A stretch of DNA of 64,000 nucleotides from Warburgia ugandensis (taxonomy: Eukaryota > Streptophyta > Magnoliopsida > Canellales > Canellaceae). Position 1 is the stretch's first letter, and each line of letters opens with the position of its first letter. Position numbers and translations under genes: made by a program. The stretch covers positions 27,877,426 through 27,941,425 of the forward strand of contig CP141136.1 in the NCBI GenBank assembly GCA_035236585.1, given 5' to 3'. Shown piece after piece: positions 25,725-39,916 of the stretch. The notes beneath the pieces were generated by a model. That model worked only from the letters and a program-made list of their open reading frames with translations. It was not told where the DNA came from and did not search any database.

Positions 25725-26857
25725 GAACTATCCTAGTCTAAATGCTAACCCTAACACTATGTGATGCAAACAAAAGGCACAGTCAAACAATTCTTAGGCT
25801 AATAAGCAATATTTTGATTTTTTGGTATTTGTGTGAGGGCAATGCTTTTAATTAGCCTAATTCAGTACTCCTCTCCTTTAGATTTGACTATTGCTTACCT
25901 ATTAGGTTATGTGCAATGTAGTTAATACAATTCTCATGTAAGGAGGCGTTTAGACCTCACAAACGTCAATGAAAGGCGTGAAAAAATCACTTGGATTTTA
26001 AGACACCCACTATAACCACAGTGCTCAAAAACCACTAGAGTGACAATAAATTGCGTCTTAGTAAGAGGGTCCTACGAGCATGTGATGGCTTTATAGGTCT
26101 CTTCTGATTGATTTTAATTTGATTTGAGGGGTAGAGTAGCACGCTTGAAGTGATTATCTTAGGTCGGCCAAGAAGTGGTGATGAAATTCACCCTTGATCT
26201 TGTGTGGTCTGGTGCCCTTACTAAATAAATTCCACACTCCATGAAAATTTGATCAACATATATTTCACCTTAAAGCCTTAAACATGCCTCAAGAATGCAA
26301 TTAAAATAGTAAACTAACACAAAACCCTAAAAATGCAGCAGTTATCAAATATGCCTTCTATATGCACTTATACTAATAAACAATGAAATGCAAACCCTAA
26401 TTTAAGAATTGAGAGTAAGGAAACTTACACTTGGATTTCTGATGAAGATCAAGTGTGACCAACTTATCCCACACTTGCCTATATTATACAACCCTTTAAA
26501 AAATTAAAATGAAAATTGCAAATTACAAATTACAAAAGGGCCTCACTATAAGATTCACTTAAAAAAATAAAAAAAATCTAATCTAGAAAAGCATGGAAAT
26601 TTCTATTTTGATGAAGATTTCCTTGTCAATTTCCTCCACTTTCTTGTTTTTCTAAAAAAGAAAATTAGAAATAAGTACTAATTTCAATAAATTAGGTGGT
26701 TATGCACTAAAAAAATAGAAAAATGTACCTAAAAATACCTAAAATACTAAAAGTATGCAATTCCTAAGTTTTTTTATTTTTGATTTTTTTTTGTATTTTT
26801 AATTAAATTTTATAAAAAATTGGTTGTGGGTCCTCTACAACGGTGCTAAAAACTTAT
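25725..26857 (-). repeat. Leader and degraded primer site of the second element
   Basis: Non-coding leader matching 5908-6680 plus 8391-8752. Just inside the LTR (26834-26852, minus strand) lies TTTTTAGCACCGTTGTAGAG, a mutated TTTTGGCGCCGTTGCCGGGG primer site of the Athila type (tRNA-Asp in the family, established knowledge). CG to TG/CA changes account for most differences, consistent with methylated-cytosine decay. Confidence 0.65.
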
Positions 26858-28667
26858 TGTTTAACTGCAAGTGCATGAGCTATTATGGTATAGCTAATGC
26901 AAGTACGGGTCGATCCCATAGGGACGCGTTTTAATGATTTTGGAGTTTTAAATAAATTTTAATTATTTTAAAATTATAATTAATTGACAAAAATTAACAA
27001 AAAGAAATAGTTTAAAAGTGAAATTCCAGAAAAAAAAAAAAAAAAAAAACAACAACAACAACAAAACCTTAACTAAAACTAAAAAAAATTAAAAGAAATC
27101 TACTTCCCTAGCTTAAGTACTGTCCAATTCTTCAATTTTGGTATCAAAAACTTTGGTCAGACTCCATTATATTCAACATATCCTGGATTAATGATCTGAC
27201 AGATGAATTTGTCAGATTCTTCAAATTTTCAAAGATCTAGCCTAGTTAAGAAATTTAAGAATTAATGGCTTAGATCTGTTCTTGGAACCCAAATTGAAGA
27301 TCATGAATAACAATTAAATTGGAAACTATCTTAAAAACAAGTTATAAAAGTTAATTGAAATTTTGAATTAAAACAGACAAGAAATAAGAGTTTTCCTGTG
27401 GTTAAACTAGACCCCTTGGTTTGGTTAAACAGGAACAGATAACATAGTTCCTAGATTAACTACGAAATAACACAAAAGTTGAATAACCAAAATGAAAATA
27501 ACATAAAACGTGAATAGTAACAGGAACAAGATAGGAAATGTAATTTGAAATATTCTTCTAAGGGCAAAAAGGAAAATTTTCCCAAAACTTCCTTAAAACT
27601 TCAGTAAAACAGAAGATGATTGGTGAAGACATTAGTGCTAGTGCGTCGTCCACTGACTGGGATAGATCAGAAGGGACAAGCAGCTGGAGAGATGGGGTGT
27701 CCCACAGTCCTAAAAGTTGCCTAGTGCAGAGGAAAACAGAAGTGTTTTTCGGTCTGGTGGGTGATGGAGACGATTGGGCCGGTGACGATGATGGAAGTAG
27801 GGGAGTATGCATTGCAAAGAATAGAGGGATAAGGAGGGAAACCATAGTAGGCTCTAACCAAGATGGAAAGATTGGGCAGATGGAGATTGATGTGGTTTGG
27901 GCAGAGGGCAAAGGTATAGGCTGAGGTGAACGGTGAAGCAAGGAAGAGAGAGAGAGAGAGAGATGACTAACAGAGATGGGTGTGTGAGGTACTGGAGTGC
28001 AAGACATGGCTAGGAGAGAAGGCTGGGCTGTGGTGCTTGAAAAGGAAACAAGCACGATGAATAGAAGGACTAGGGAAATAGAAAAAACCAATGAATAGAA
28101 TGCAAGGAAAGCAAAGGAATCTATTGGCAAGACTAAAAACCTCCAAAACTCTAAAACTTTTAAACATCCCAACTTCCTACGGCTTCCCCTCTTTATAACT
28201 TTCCCCTCTTCCTAATTATACTCCCCTTATCTTTAGGATCTAGTTTCCTACTAGGAAACTTCCTCCTAACTTTCATTCTCATCCATGTTACCTCTCCTTA
28301 TTAGAATTCCTATTTCTTTAGGAAACTCCTACTTGATTGATCTTCATGATGATCTACACTGTCAAAATTTAATCTAATCCACCCATTCCTCTTTTGATCG
28401 ATCTGCACCATTGAACATCAATCTGAGCAATCCAACCATCCTTTAGTTGATCTGCAAGGCCAAATACTAGATTAGAGTTAAGTAAACCATACATTAAGCA
28501 TCCACTTAGCTCAATTGATCATGTGACCGTTAATTTTAACAATTTACAGTTGGATGGTCAAATTGAGCTAAAATTCATAGATTATCTAAAAAACATCAAA
28601 TTGTTGAGTTAGATGGTCTAATTAAATACTAAATTAGGGTCTTTTGGCCAAAATTAAACACTTAACA
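26858..28667 (-). repeat. Complete 1.81-kb LTR shared by two element copies
   Basis: Element-strand ends are TGTTAAGTG (at 28667) and TTAAACA (at 26858). On its left lie primer site, leader and gag, as for a 5' LTR. On its right, element-strand upstream, lies a polypurine tract and 3' tail, as for a 3' LTR. It therefore serves two copies in tandem. Bases 27181-28667 match 30379-32054. It holds a short GA run (27944-27963) and a 204-codon minus frame (27558-28172) of unknown meaning. Confidence 0.8.
28191..28198 (-). promoter_or_regulatory. TATA box of the LTR promoter
   Basis: The minus strand reads AGTTATAAAGAGG about 480 bp into the LTR, next to CCTC/GAGG-rich sequence. The same TATA is kept in the partial LTR at 31576-31583. 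It probably marks the U3/R boundary of the retrotransposon. Confidence 0.5.
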
Positions 28668-30378
28668 CACCCCCAACTAGTATTTTGCTAGTCCTTAGAA
28701 AAACATGAAGAAAACTATTTTACAAAAACTGGTATAATGTGCCACTTTTATAAGTACTCATGATTGCATTTAACACATGCAACAAGTCCTTGAACCCGTA
28801 GGTTACCCCCAGTGGATGAGTTATGCCTCACAAGGGTTTACAATGAATATACCCACAAAATTCAACAAGGTTGAGTCCCTTATTTTATCTCAAAGAATCC
28901 TCATTCATTAGCAATCTACTAGTTTTTCACAACTTAATGAAGAGGATTTGACAATTCTACACATCATACGCATATTAAAGACACTTTATTTGAGCTATTT
29001 CTCAAAGTGCGTATGTGTGTGTATAGTCACATTAATCTTGACTTCTAACTAGATATGCTTAAATTCTGTTAGAAATATGTCTTGACCTCAAATTATCATA
29101 GGTATACGTTCGTAATTGAAACTCTCAAATAAGGGGTTAAACATATTTATCTCATTATATGACCGAATCCAACAAGTTAATGGTTCACATGAATCTTTTG
29201 AACGCTCATGAGACAAAGGAAAGTGATCCCTGAGAGTGGATGTAATCACCAATAATAGTAAGGGTCTTTTACCTTAATTCTATCTTTTTATCTCCTCTTT
29301 AAGGCTATGTCCACCTAAGATCAATAGGTCTTTAACTATGACAAAACGTAAGCTTAGGACAGGTCCAGAAAAGAAGGGTATAAAGGTTTCAAAGGTTCAA
29401 AATTGAGTAGATGTCTTCAATGAATATATGCTACGACGCTTTTCTTTTGAGTTTGTACTTAAAGGTTCTCTTTTAGATTTTGGTTTTTCTTTTTCATTCT
29501 TTTAAAAAAAAAAATTATCACTTTTCTTTTTCTTTTTTGGAAGAAAGACGCTTAATTTTTCTCACTTCTTTGACTTTTTGTCCTATTTTTGAACTTCTTC
29601 TACTAACTCTACTCATTTTTACAATGGGTAATGGATATTTATTTTACTGGGTTATTCTAGGTTAAGATGCATTGGGTTAAGAAAGAAAAGGCTTAATTAT
29701 AGGCTCAAAGGGGCTAACTAGTGGTATAATATACTGGGTAAGCTTTATGCCTTTGGATGTCATTTCCTAGGTTTCCTAAAGCCTATTAGATTCAATAATT
29801 TTTTAGAATTAAAGCTATTACCCCTATTTATTTTTTTATGTTTAACCAAAACAAGGATAACAAGAACACACTAAGTTATGTATGCTAAAGAAATTTTGGA
29901 ATTACTTATAACTCTCAGAAAGAAGATAATCTCTAAACCTCATCGGGTTATAGGTCTTCACTGATTTTCCTCAAAGTCTCTAAGTCAGACCTCTATATTA
30001 GTCTTGATTATGTGATGTGTGTAAATGGTTTCTAAGAATTAACTTTCATAAAATACTTCAACACCTGAATGATATGCAAAACTAATCATATGAATTCCCA
30101 TTAAGAGGTGAAAACATTGGACTTACTAAGTTCTAAATATCCAGTTCTCATCACAGTAAAGGAACTCTTCCTTAAAAACTTTTTTTTAAAATTTTTTCCA
30201 AAAAAAAATCAATTAAAAAAAATTCAAAAGAAAATTCAAAATCTCTATGTGCATCTACACCCCGAACTTAAATGAAACATTTTTCCCAATGTTTGAAAAG
30301 CATAGGATCCTATATGAAAGTTGAGTGATGTAGACTCTAAACCCCTAGGTTGCCTCTGAGTAAGTGCTAAGTTTCATG
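28668..30378 (-). repeat. 3' non-coding tail and polypurine tract of a gypsy copy
   Basis: Directly outside the LTR, the element strand reads CTAGTTGGGGGTG (28668-28680), a polypurine tract that primes plus-strand DNA. Bases 29768-30370 align with 1-600 of the first element. At 30379 the tail joins the middle of an LTR, so the leader, gag and nearly all of pol of this copy are deleted. No frame with known domains. Confidence 0.7.
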
Positions 30379-32054
<1,676 letters not shown>

Positions 32055-32106
32055 AGTGGTAAAATGGAGGGCAAGTTCACTGTCCATTGCCCTCCATTTT
32101 ACCACT
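32055..32106 (+). repeat. Perfect 20-bp hairpin next to the LTR end
   Basis: Arms AGTGGTAAAATGGAGGGCAA (32055-32074) and its exact complement (32087-32106) enclose a 12-base loop. The bases AACA lie directly on both sides (32051-32054 and 32107-32110). The left AACA is also the LTR terminus, so this could be a tiny foldback insertion with a 4-bp duplication or a chance match of the flank. Confidence 0.85.
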
Positions 32107-32377
32107 AACAATAGGAGTTGCTAGGGTCATCAAATGGATAAGAAGTGCAAGGCACAATGCATCTAAGTCAAAGACAACATTGTAACTTAGAGTCAATAGC
32201 AATTCTTACCATGTTGTAAGGGCCTCATGAGGAAAAAATGTCCATATTAAGACATCGCTGTAGTAAGGCCAAAGACCTAATATTAGCCGGCTTATTGAAT
32301 TGACGATGTATTATAATCCTGCTCCATGTAGTAAGGGCCATCCTTGTCATTAAAGAAATAGTACAAATAAATGGTGC

Positions 32378-32517
32378 GGTTTCATAGCATCTCCCACACC
32401 AAATTCCTATTGTTTCTTGAGAAAAGGAATGGAAAGTCAACTGCAATGGTTTCGTAGCATCTCCCACAACAAATTCCTATTGTTTCTTGCGAAAAGGAAT
32501 GGAAAGTCAACTGCAAT
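32378..32517 (+). repeat. 70-bp tandem duplication
   Basis: Copies 32378-32447 and 32448-32517 (start GGTTTCATAGCATCTCCCAC) differ at three bases. Not coding as far as I can see. Confidence 0.95.
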
Positions 32518-32865
32518 TACAACTGAGTGAAACTACCCCGTGGGAGAGAGTTTTTGTTATTGATCTCTCCATTTGTCGGCCTCTCTACCGATATTTAGCC
32601 TGTTGAGGATGTACAATAATCTTGCTTCTTTTATCTGGCTGCGGGATATATAGTGGTTCTTTTTTCATGAATATTATCTTATTTTGTTCTTTTTAAAATT
32701 CAAAATGAATTTATAGATTCATGAAATCCGTCACCAATACTCCTTGCAAAGTGGACAGCGCGGAGCCGGGTTTCCTCTTTCGTTTGAATAGGTCTATGTA
32801 CCAAAAGACATTGTCGTTGGGACTCCGCTTCCCATCGTATGTTTCATTTGCTTCATTTTCAACAG

Positions 32866-32963
32866 CCTAATCTCCAACACAGTCAATTAATTAACTCTCC
32901 CATTCAGTGAACTTCCTAATCTCCAACACAGTCAATTAATTAACTCTCCCATTCAGTGAACTT
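32866..32963 (+). repeat. 49-bp tandem duplication, identical copies
   Basis: CCTAATCTCCAACACAGTCA and the following 29 bases occur at 32866-32914 and again at 32915-32963 without a difference. Confidence 0.97.
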
Positions 32964-33013
32964 CCTTAATGGACCTTCTCCTCTAGGTAGGTAGGAGCGC
33001 TCATGTACACAGG

Positions 33014-33139
33014 TTTTGGCTCACGGACGTCATATACAGGAGATGAAATAGAAGGCATAAGCGATAGCAAATTAACTTTTGGCTCACGGACGTCATATAC
33101 AGGAAATGAGATAGAAGGCACAAGCGATAGCAAATTAAC
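33014..33139 (+). repeat. 63-bp tandem duplication
   Basis: TTTTGGCTCACGGACGTCAT and the following 43 bases occur at 33014-33076 and 33077-33139 with three differences. Each unit contains one GACGTC palindrome. It lies about 280 bp beyond the stop codon of the TIR gene. Confidence 0.95.
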
Positions 33140-33418
33140 TGTATATATAAAGAGTGACAAGAGGGAATTGCCCTAGATTGCATGTCTCATTATTGGTTGT
33201 CGTCCTATATTTATGCTACGTCTTCATAGCACTAACAGTGAGATGTTGCTGGGAGTACATGATATAAATAAACTCGGCTGTCAGTTTACCTTGCATTCTC
33301 TTTTGTTTGCATACTGTTAAAGGTAATAATACAAAAGAATGTAAGAAAGATAAAAATAATTATTATCAACACATTTGGTATATTAGCTTCTTTGTCAACG
33401 CATCCTGGTTCCGACGAA

Positions 33419-34090
33419 TCACGCAAGAATGGTTTGCTTTGCATCTGTCTCGCAGTTCTCCTCCACCCTTAAGCTCTTTACTACTACGTCTGTGGCTCTT
33501 TCCACGAGATCCGACCAATCCCTTTAACAGCCAAGGAGGAGAAGAAAAGATCAAAATCCGAGAAACCAAATTAATAGCTAATTAAAATGACAATACATGG
33601 AACCTAAAATGTAATAATCAGAGGTTAGAGTTATGGCTTACCCATTTTGGGAGTCGAAGGTGAGACCTACTGTGTATCTAGCGTCTTCCAGAGCCCTCCT
33701 AAACCTGTAGAGCTCCTTGGGAGGACATGTAGAGTAGTCGAGGATCTGAAGGTCTGAGGGCTTTATGTCACAAAAGATAGGGACGATCTTCTTCTTGGAC
33801 TCGAAAATGAGTGCGAGCTCATGGAGACAGAAATAGGATTCACAGTAACGAGGGGAGAAGACTGCGATCCCAACCTTGCAGCTCTGGATGGCAGAACCTA
33901 TGCTTTCGAACAACTTATCACCAGGTTCCATGCTTCTGCTGTCCAAGAACGGGTGGTGGTTAAGCTGGAGCAGGCGGTCATAGAGAAGAGCGGCAATTGT
34001 TTTCTTTGTATCAACACCTCGATGATTTATGAACACATCACAAGGTAGCCGTCGACGTCCCACCATTGCTCTGCTAACAAGCCGCTGCAT
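33419..34090 (-). CDS. TIR-only domain protein (two exons, 183 aa)
   Basis: A soluble TIR-domain protein, expected to act as an NAD+-consuming enzyme in immune signalling. Exon 1 is 34090-33642 (150 codons), the intron 33641-33522 (120 nt, GTAAGC..AAAG), and exon 2 33521-33419 (33 codons and TGA). The phase is continuous and joins FDSQNG to DWSDLVERATDVV, as in plant TIR-only relatives. Motifs are DVFINHRGVDTKKT (residues 18-31), FLDSRSMEPGD in the BB-loop region (48-58), CKVGIAVFSPRYCESYFCLH (71-90) with putative catalytic Glu91, and VPIFCDIKPSDL (103-114). No NB-ARC or LRR follows; after the stop only tandem duplications occur. The family (for example BdTIR) makes cyclic ADP-ribose-type signals; activity here is inferred. 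A TATA box lies 105 bp upstream of the start. The gene looks intact. Confidence 0.9.
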
Positions 34091-34194
34091 GGCCTTGAGA
34101 TTAGAAATTTATCGAACTTAATTCGTTGGTGGGGGATGGGGAGGAGCTGTTGAAGATCTTTTCATGGATTGTATTTCTTAAACTGTCAATTCTC

Positions 34195-34204
34195 TTATTT
34201 ATAT
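34195..34204 (-). promoter_or_regulatory. TATA box of the TIR-only gene
   Basis: The minus strand reads ATATAAATAA about 105 bp before the start codon at 34090, a normal plant distance allowing a 5' UTR of about 75 nt. Confidence 0.5.
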
Positions 34205-35336
34205 GTTAAGCATTTCATGGTATTGGTTTGATTTCAAAGAGGGTGTCAAATATCAGATCGCGCATGTTGATTTCTTGGTAAAAGATTTTTAACATATAAA
34301 ATAAACCATGGCTTTTGAATATATTGACCAGAAAACTTGTGTTTGAAAAATGAAAACCCTTCAAACACGATGAGGTGGGTCTAGAGATATCAAAACACGT
34401 AGAGCGGTTTGAGACTGGCATGAAGACAGAAAACTCTAGCCCTTCCCCTGTCTGTCTTATTTCGTACGGGTTCTCCAAACTCTGACGCTTAATGTTTGAA
34501 ATCCATACTCTGACGCTGACACATTCTCTGTGTCTCTCTCTTTCACTAAGATTTCCGGCCCGTTTCCCGGTATTTTCATTCCCTCTTGCTTGTTTTTTCC
34601 TGAAAAGGGCTCCCCGTCTTCAGGATAGTCATTTTCAACAAAAGGGATGGAAACGTCAGCTAGTGGGTGGCAACCTCGTGACACAAATAGCAACACAGTA
34701 GTATAGACGAGCACTTCTCTAATAGATGAGCTAAGAGCTACCTTTTGGAATCAAATGGTTTTTATTTCCCCTAAAATGGGTCTCAGCAGTATTCTCGAGT
34801 ATGACGCTCTGCAAATTAACAGAGGAAAAATCATTTCATTTATACTGTCTAATAGCCTCTGTAGTTCCATTCTAGGAATGCCATGCTTATGGATGCGGAC
34901 AAAAAAAAAAAAGGCAAAGTTTGTGGGTCCCTCGGAAGAGAGAGAGAACACATCTATCACTCTTATATTTCAGACGGAACAGAAAAGATCACCTACACAT
35001 CTCTCCCATTTATTTCAATATTTGCAAGATGTTTTTTGTGATTTAATTTCTTTTGCCTTTTTTAGATAGTCAATTCTTCTACAGTTTTTGGCTGTTAGTT
35101 TATAATGTTTATTTTATTTTACTGATGGACTTGGAGTGCATATATCAACGGCCAACAACCTATATTCAACATGATTACCACCAAGCCTACCACTAACAGC
35201 TTCCTTATTGCCACAAAATCACTTGTAACCCCAATGCATGAAGTTCACCTTACATGGAAAGCAGTAAAACTAACAAATTTATTCTATTGTAAACCAACTG
35301 TTCCTAATAGGCCAAGTCCCAAACATGGATAACGAC
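34205..35336 (+). other. Unassigned spacer
   Basis: No domain is recognised. The 85-codon minus frame at 34457-34714 and the 104-codon plus frame at 34755-35069 have no family I know. The region contains a plain A run at 34901-34912. Much of it is the upstream region of the TIR-only gene. Confidence 0.4.
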
Positions 35337-38300
35337 TGTAATAACCCCGGATTTTTGTAAATTATTGAGAAAAATTAATAAAATTTGAATTTTTAGAAAT
35401 TCTAGGCTGGAATATTAGGTTATTGAAAATTCTCTTTTTATTCATTAAACCATGAATTAAAACCTAGAAATTATAATGTTACATGAAAAACTGATCGAAA
35501 CGACATTAGTACATTTAATTTTGAGTTAAAATGAAGAATCTCTAATTTTATAAATAAAAGGGTAAAATGATAATTTCACTCATAACAGAGAATTTAAACA
35601 TGAATATTTGGAATGTACTCCAAAAACAGGTTGAAATGACTCTAAGTACGCTAAATTCTGAGTTCGGACTAATAGTGCCTATTTTTCTTCAATTTTGGAA
35701 TTAAAAGGGTAAAAAGGTCTTTTCACATGAAAGTGGGGTCAACAATGTAGGCCAATATTCTAGAAGCAACAATAATTGATTAATGCACTATCAGCTTGTA
35801 TTGGAGAGTTGGATAAGAGTTGTAGTGGAGAGTTGGGTGGGAGTGGAGAATGCATTCCCAATTAAATATTCTAAAGTACGAAAATATAATTATAAAAAAA
35901 ATAATAATAATAATAAATTCAAATTTGGCTATAAATCTGTCCCAAACATTTTCAAAAGTTTTCACAACCTTCCCCACAAAATGCCCAAATCTCCCCTAGA
36001 GTTTCAGCTCCAAATTCCCCTTCCTTCTTCCCCAATCTCTCTTTTTCCCTCTTTCTCTCTCCTCTCTCTAATTGGAACAAGAGACCTAAATTCAATTAGG
36101 CACTATGTTCCAAGTTGAGGCTTACAAATCTCACCATCCATACCATTCTATACTACCTTATATACAAAAACCCTAAATCAATTTCAAGATTCAATGGTTC
36201 AAACAACGAAAATTCACAAAACAAGGGACTATCGAGCTATATTATCATCAACCGGTATTTTTCTCAAATTGGGCATCAAATATAAGTTTTTTCTCCAATC
36301 AGGTAGGTGAAACTACTTGCTAGATATATTTATTGTTATTTCATAAAAAATTTATTTTTCTGTAATTTGATCTGGGATAAAAATTGTAAAAATAGAGTAA
36401 GGACCAGAACCTTCCATTATAGATGATGGAGGGCTTAAATGGAAAATCTAAACCTCCCAATCGATCCAGAAGGGTTCAAAACCCCTAAGGTAGAAATTTC
36501 AAGAAATTTTATCAAGTTTTGGGCCCTCAATTGAGAAGAATTAATTGGACGATTCAAAATGGACTATTCAATCTTCCTAAATCTGGCTCTCGAAATGTTG
36601 TGCAAAATGCCACACAAAAACACGCAGCGCACGACGCATGTGTGACGTCATTCGGGCAGGACTACAACGCGACAGACCCGGTCATCGGGCAATCGGGTTA
36701 CGCTTGCGTCCCAGTGACATGCACGGCGCTCATTCCATTCGGTCTTCCCGAATGAATCTAAGCTGTCCATTCTGATGGGCCTAGATCAAATCTGGACCCT
36801 GGGAATGACTGTGAACTTCAAATGACTATTATGGAGTCATATGAACTCCAAATCAAGATCGGAAAGAGGCTATACAAAGCTTATGATTTCTATTTTCTTA
36901 TGAAATTATAAAATCTAAGAAATATGAAAAGAGACTTTTTGTTAAAAGAAATCAAGTTCCCTATTCCCATGTTCATTAAGATCTGGGATGATCAGACCTT
37001 AAGGATATGATATAATGGTGATATAATATTAATAACATATGAAATTAAGAGTTTAATATGAGAGATCTATAAGAATCTGAGAGATCAACCTTTAATGGTA
37101 GAAATACTCTGAAAATACAAAGAGCACTTGATCAGTAAGATCAAGCATAATCAGACCTATGATTGGGTTAAATAAATGGTATTATGATGGAATCTAGTGA
37201 GATCTTGGATTAGGTGCAACCAAAACTTGTGAATATAACATTAGGACCTTAATGAAGTAAAAACCCTTAATGGAATAAAAATCCTTAATCTAAAGGATGA
37301 GCATAAAATCAGATGGTTGGATCATGATTAAAAGTTTCTAATAAAACTAATTTCATTAGTTTAACTGTCTTTGATTTAATAAATAGAGTTGTAAATATGA
37401 TTTATGAAACATGATAGTATAATTATTCAATTATAGTATGCTACGCTCTCATCGTCTTAGGATCATGAGATTTTAGTATGATTTCATTAGAATCTTAGTA
37501 AAGTTTTATGTAACCTAGGATCCATGTTAGTATATTAAAGTATAAACGTTCTTAGAATGATGTAGATATACAATTCTATTTAAAGTGTATGATTATTTGA
37601 TTATCAAGTGTCAGCATCTTAATTTTCCTTAATGGTAGATATAATTGTTAAATTAGTAGTTATACTTCAATATGCATAAATTGCCAACAATATAATCTAA
37701 TGAAATATAGATATTCATGGACAACTAAGATGAAGGAATGATTTTGACTTAATATTAGTAAGAGCAATAGTTAGTAGGACAATATAAGGAATGGTTTGCC
37801 ACTTCCTTGGCCAAAAGTAGGAAAATAATGAACATCTATGGATGATATTATGCATATCCATGGAAATTAATTAAAATCAATTAGAGAAGGGACTTAAGGT
37901 AAAGAGCTCATAAGAACCTTGTCAAAAGTTGAGGTAGTACCACTCCAGTGGACTCTGAACATTATGGTTATAGGGGGTATACAAGAGTCAAGTGCTTTTC
38001 CCTCACCTCTCGTTAACGTGAGGTTTAAACGCCTCCTTACATGAGGGTTGTATTAACCACTCTTTGAGCAGACTTTAACTGATAAGCACTAATCACCCTG
38101 AAATAAGGAGGAGCTGTCTAGTAATAGGAAGAAATAAATTATCTTCGACCAAGTAAGACACTAACTAGTTGAATAATAATAAGAATATAAAAAGATAGCA
38201 AATTATCTAACCCTAATAAAAATAGTAAGTAAGATAAAGATCATCAAACAAGATGAGATCTTGTATGATAAAAAATAATAAAGGAAAAGAAATAGTAATG

Positions 38301-39916
38301 TATATTAGATTATTTATGTATAATATAGATATTACTTGTATAGAGGATACTAAACCCTTGGATATATGTGATTCAAGGCAGAAAGATTCAGATTATCCTA
38401 TATAAGGATGATCAAAAGACAATGTAGTATGTACCCTTGATTAGAAAAATGATATTATACATATGATTTGACAGATATATATTGATCAAGACTATGACAG
38501 ATTTCAAGAAGTAAGAATACCTTATTAAGGTAGGTGGATTTTTAAGAATGCCTTTACATGAAGATACATGTTTAATATATGATCTTATGTTTTGAAGTAT
38601 TGACGTATACAATACTAATATATTGTGATAAACACCTCAAATTGAAATATGATCCAACCAAATGATGAGAAAAATAAGTATGAAACGGTTAAGTTGAGAA
38701 TTGAGAACAACCCTAAGTGAACAAGGAAGTAGAAAATATTCTAGCCTTAGGTAAACAGACAGATAGTCTGATATGTATAAGTATTGTTTTACATACAAGT
38801 GCGGAGGCTTGTGGTTTTGTTTTAAACAGGCATAGACCTGGGGATGCTATGCTAGGAGAGTTAAGAGGGTTTGGCCACTCACTCTCTGAAACTTGATGAT
38901 ATTGGATACCAAGACTAAAAAAGGCTAAAAGTTGGGTGAGGCAATTATGGGAAGGCCACCACTGTGACAGCCATGGTCCCCCCATATGGACATAGATATT
39001 ATAATTTCTACTGAGAATGGTATAAGTGGATTATAGTTATTTGGGCACATTGTACGGATCAGACTGCAAGCATAGTAGTCCTTGATTATTTTGCATTATG
39101 ATGCATATGAAATTGGCACAGTGAAATGTCTTAAGGGATGACATGATGAAATGTCAGGTAATTGTATATTACCAATCTTTTTCCCAAGAAGGGAAATTCC
39201 TAGTATATTAACTAGCTGAGATACAAATCTCCTATATTGAAAGGAGTTGATCAGCTTAGTATGAAAATGATTATTGACTATTTTCATAATTTTAATGAAT
39301 TTGTCTATATACAATATGTATATATAAAGATGAACACAAATGACAAAGAAATGAGATGGCCACATAAATAATAGTGGTCCATGAATATGTTTATGATAGA
39401 GTGAATTATGGATAATTGAATACTGAGATTATACTATCAATAACTTACATTCTTATCCCCTACCAAACATAGCTTGTTGAGATATTGTAAATGTTTGAAT
39501 GTTTACAATATCTTAAATACAGAGAGGGAGATTTAGGAGCTCAAGACTTGAAGAACTATTGAAGAATAAGTAATTAGGATATATCCCTTGAAACATTGTA
39601 TTAAGAGTATGTATTGTATTTAGAACTTTGTAATTTAGATTATGTATTTGGACAAGTATTATAACGATACAATGGGTTGTGTACTGTGAACCACTGGATG
39701 GATCCTGAAGTTTAATAAAAGCATAGTCCTTCAATGGAATTTTATCTTATACAAAACTCTACTTATGTTACGTATGAAGTGGTGACTTGGGTTTTACAAA
39801 ACAAATTCTGAAGAAAAGAATTTTCGCTATTTTGTATTAAAAAAAAATTTACTACTAAGGACCCTGCCTTTACAAAATGTATTATAAAATATGTTATAAA
39901 AACTTGAGTCATCACA
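35337..39916 (-). mobile_element. 4.58-kb solo LTR of the long-LTR family
   Basis: The plus strand begins TGTAATAACCCCGG and ends TTGAGTCATCACA. Flanking pentamers are ACGAC (35332-35336) and TCGAC (39917-39921), a target duplication with one change. It is related to 15914-20066 in reverse, sharing the GGATGCTATGCTA block at 38843 and a pyrimidine-rich stretch at 36000-36070. Part of 37880-38150 is the reverse complement of the Athila-like leader (GCCTCCTTACATGAGGG, CCACTCCAGTGG), so a fragment of that family seems inserted, which fits the extra 0.43 kb. Neither gag nor pol is present. Confidence 0.75.
37880..38150 (+). repeat. Athila-like leader fragment nested in the solo LTR
   Basis: Blocks AGAGCTCATAAGAACCTTGT, CCACTCCAGTGG, TTATGGTTATAG, AACGTGAGGTTTAAACGCCT and CCTTACATGAGGG are the complement of 25920-26090 and of 6115-6270. 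The orientation is opposite to the two larger gypsy copies. Borders are uncertain. Confidence 0.6.

Noticed and set aside
32378-33139. Possible CRISPR-like direct repeats
   Set aside because: Only two adjacent copies per unit, no spacers, and the host is a plant nucleus.
34457-34714. 85-codon minus frame upstream of the TIR gene as an extra exon
   Set aside because: It lies upstream of the TATA box and start, no splice path joins it, and no domain is recognised.
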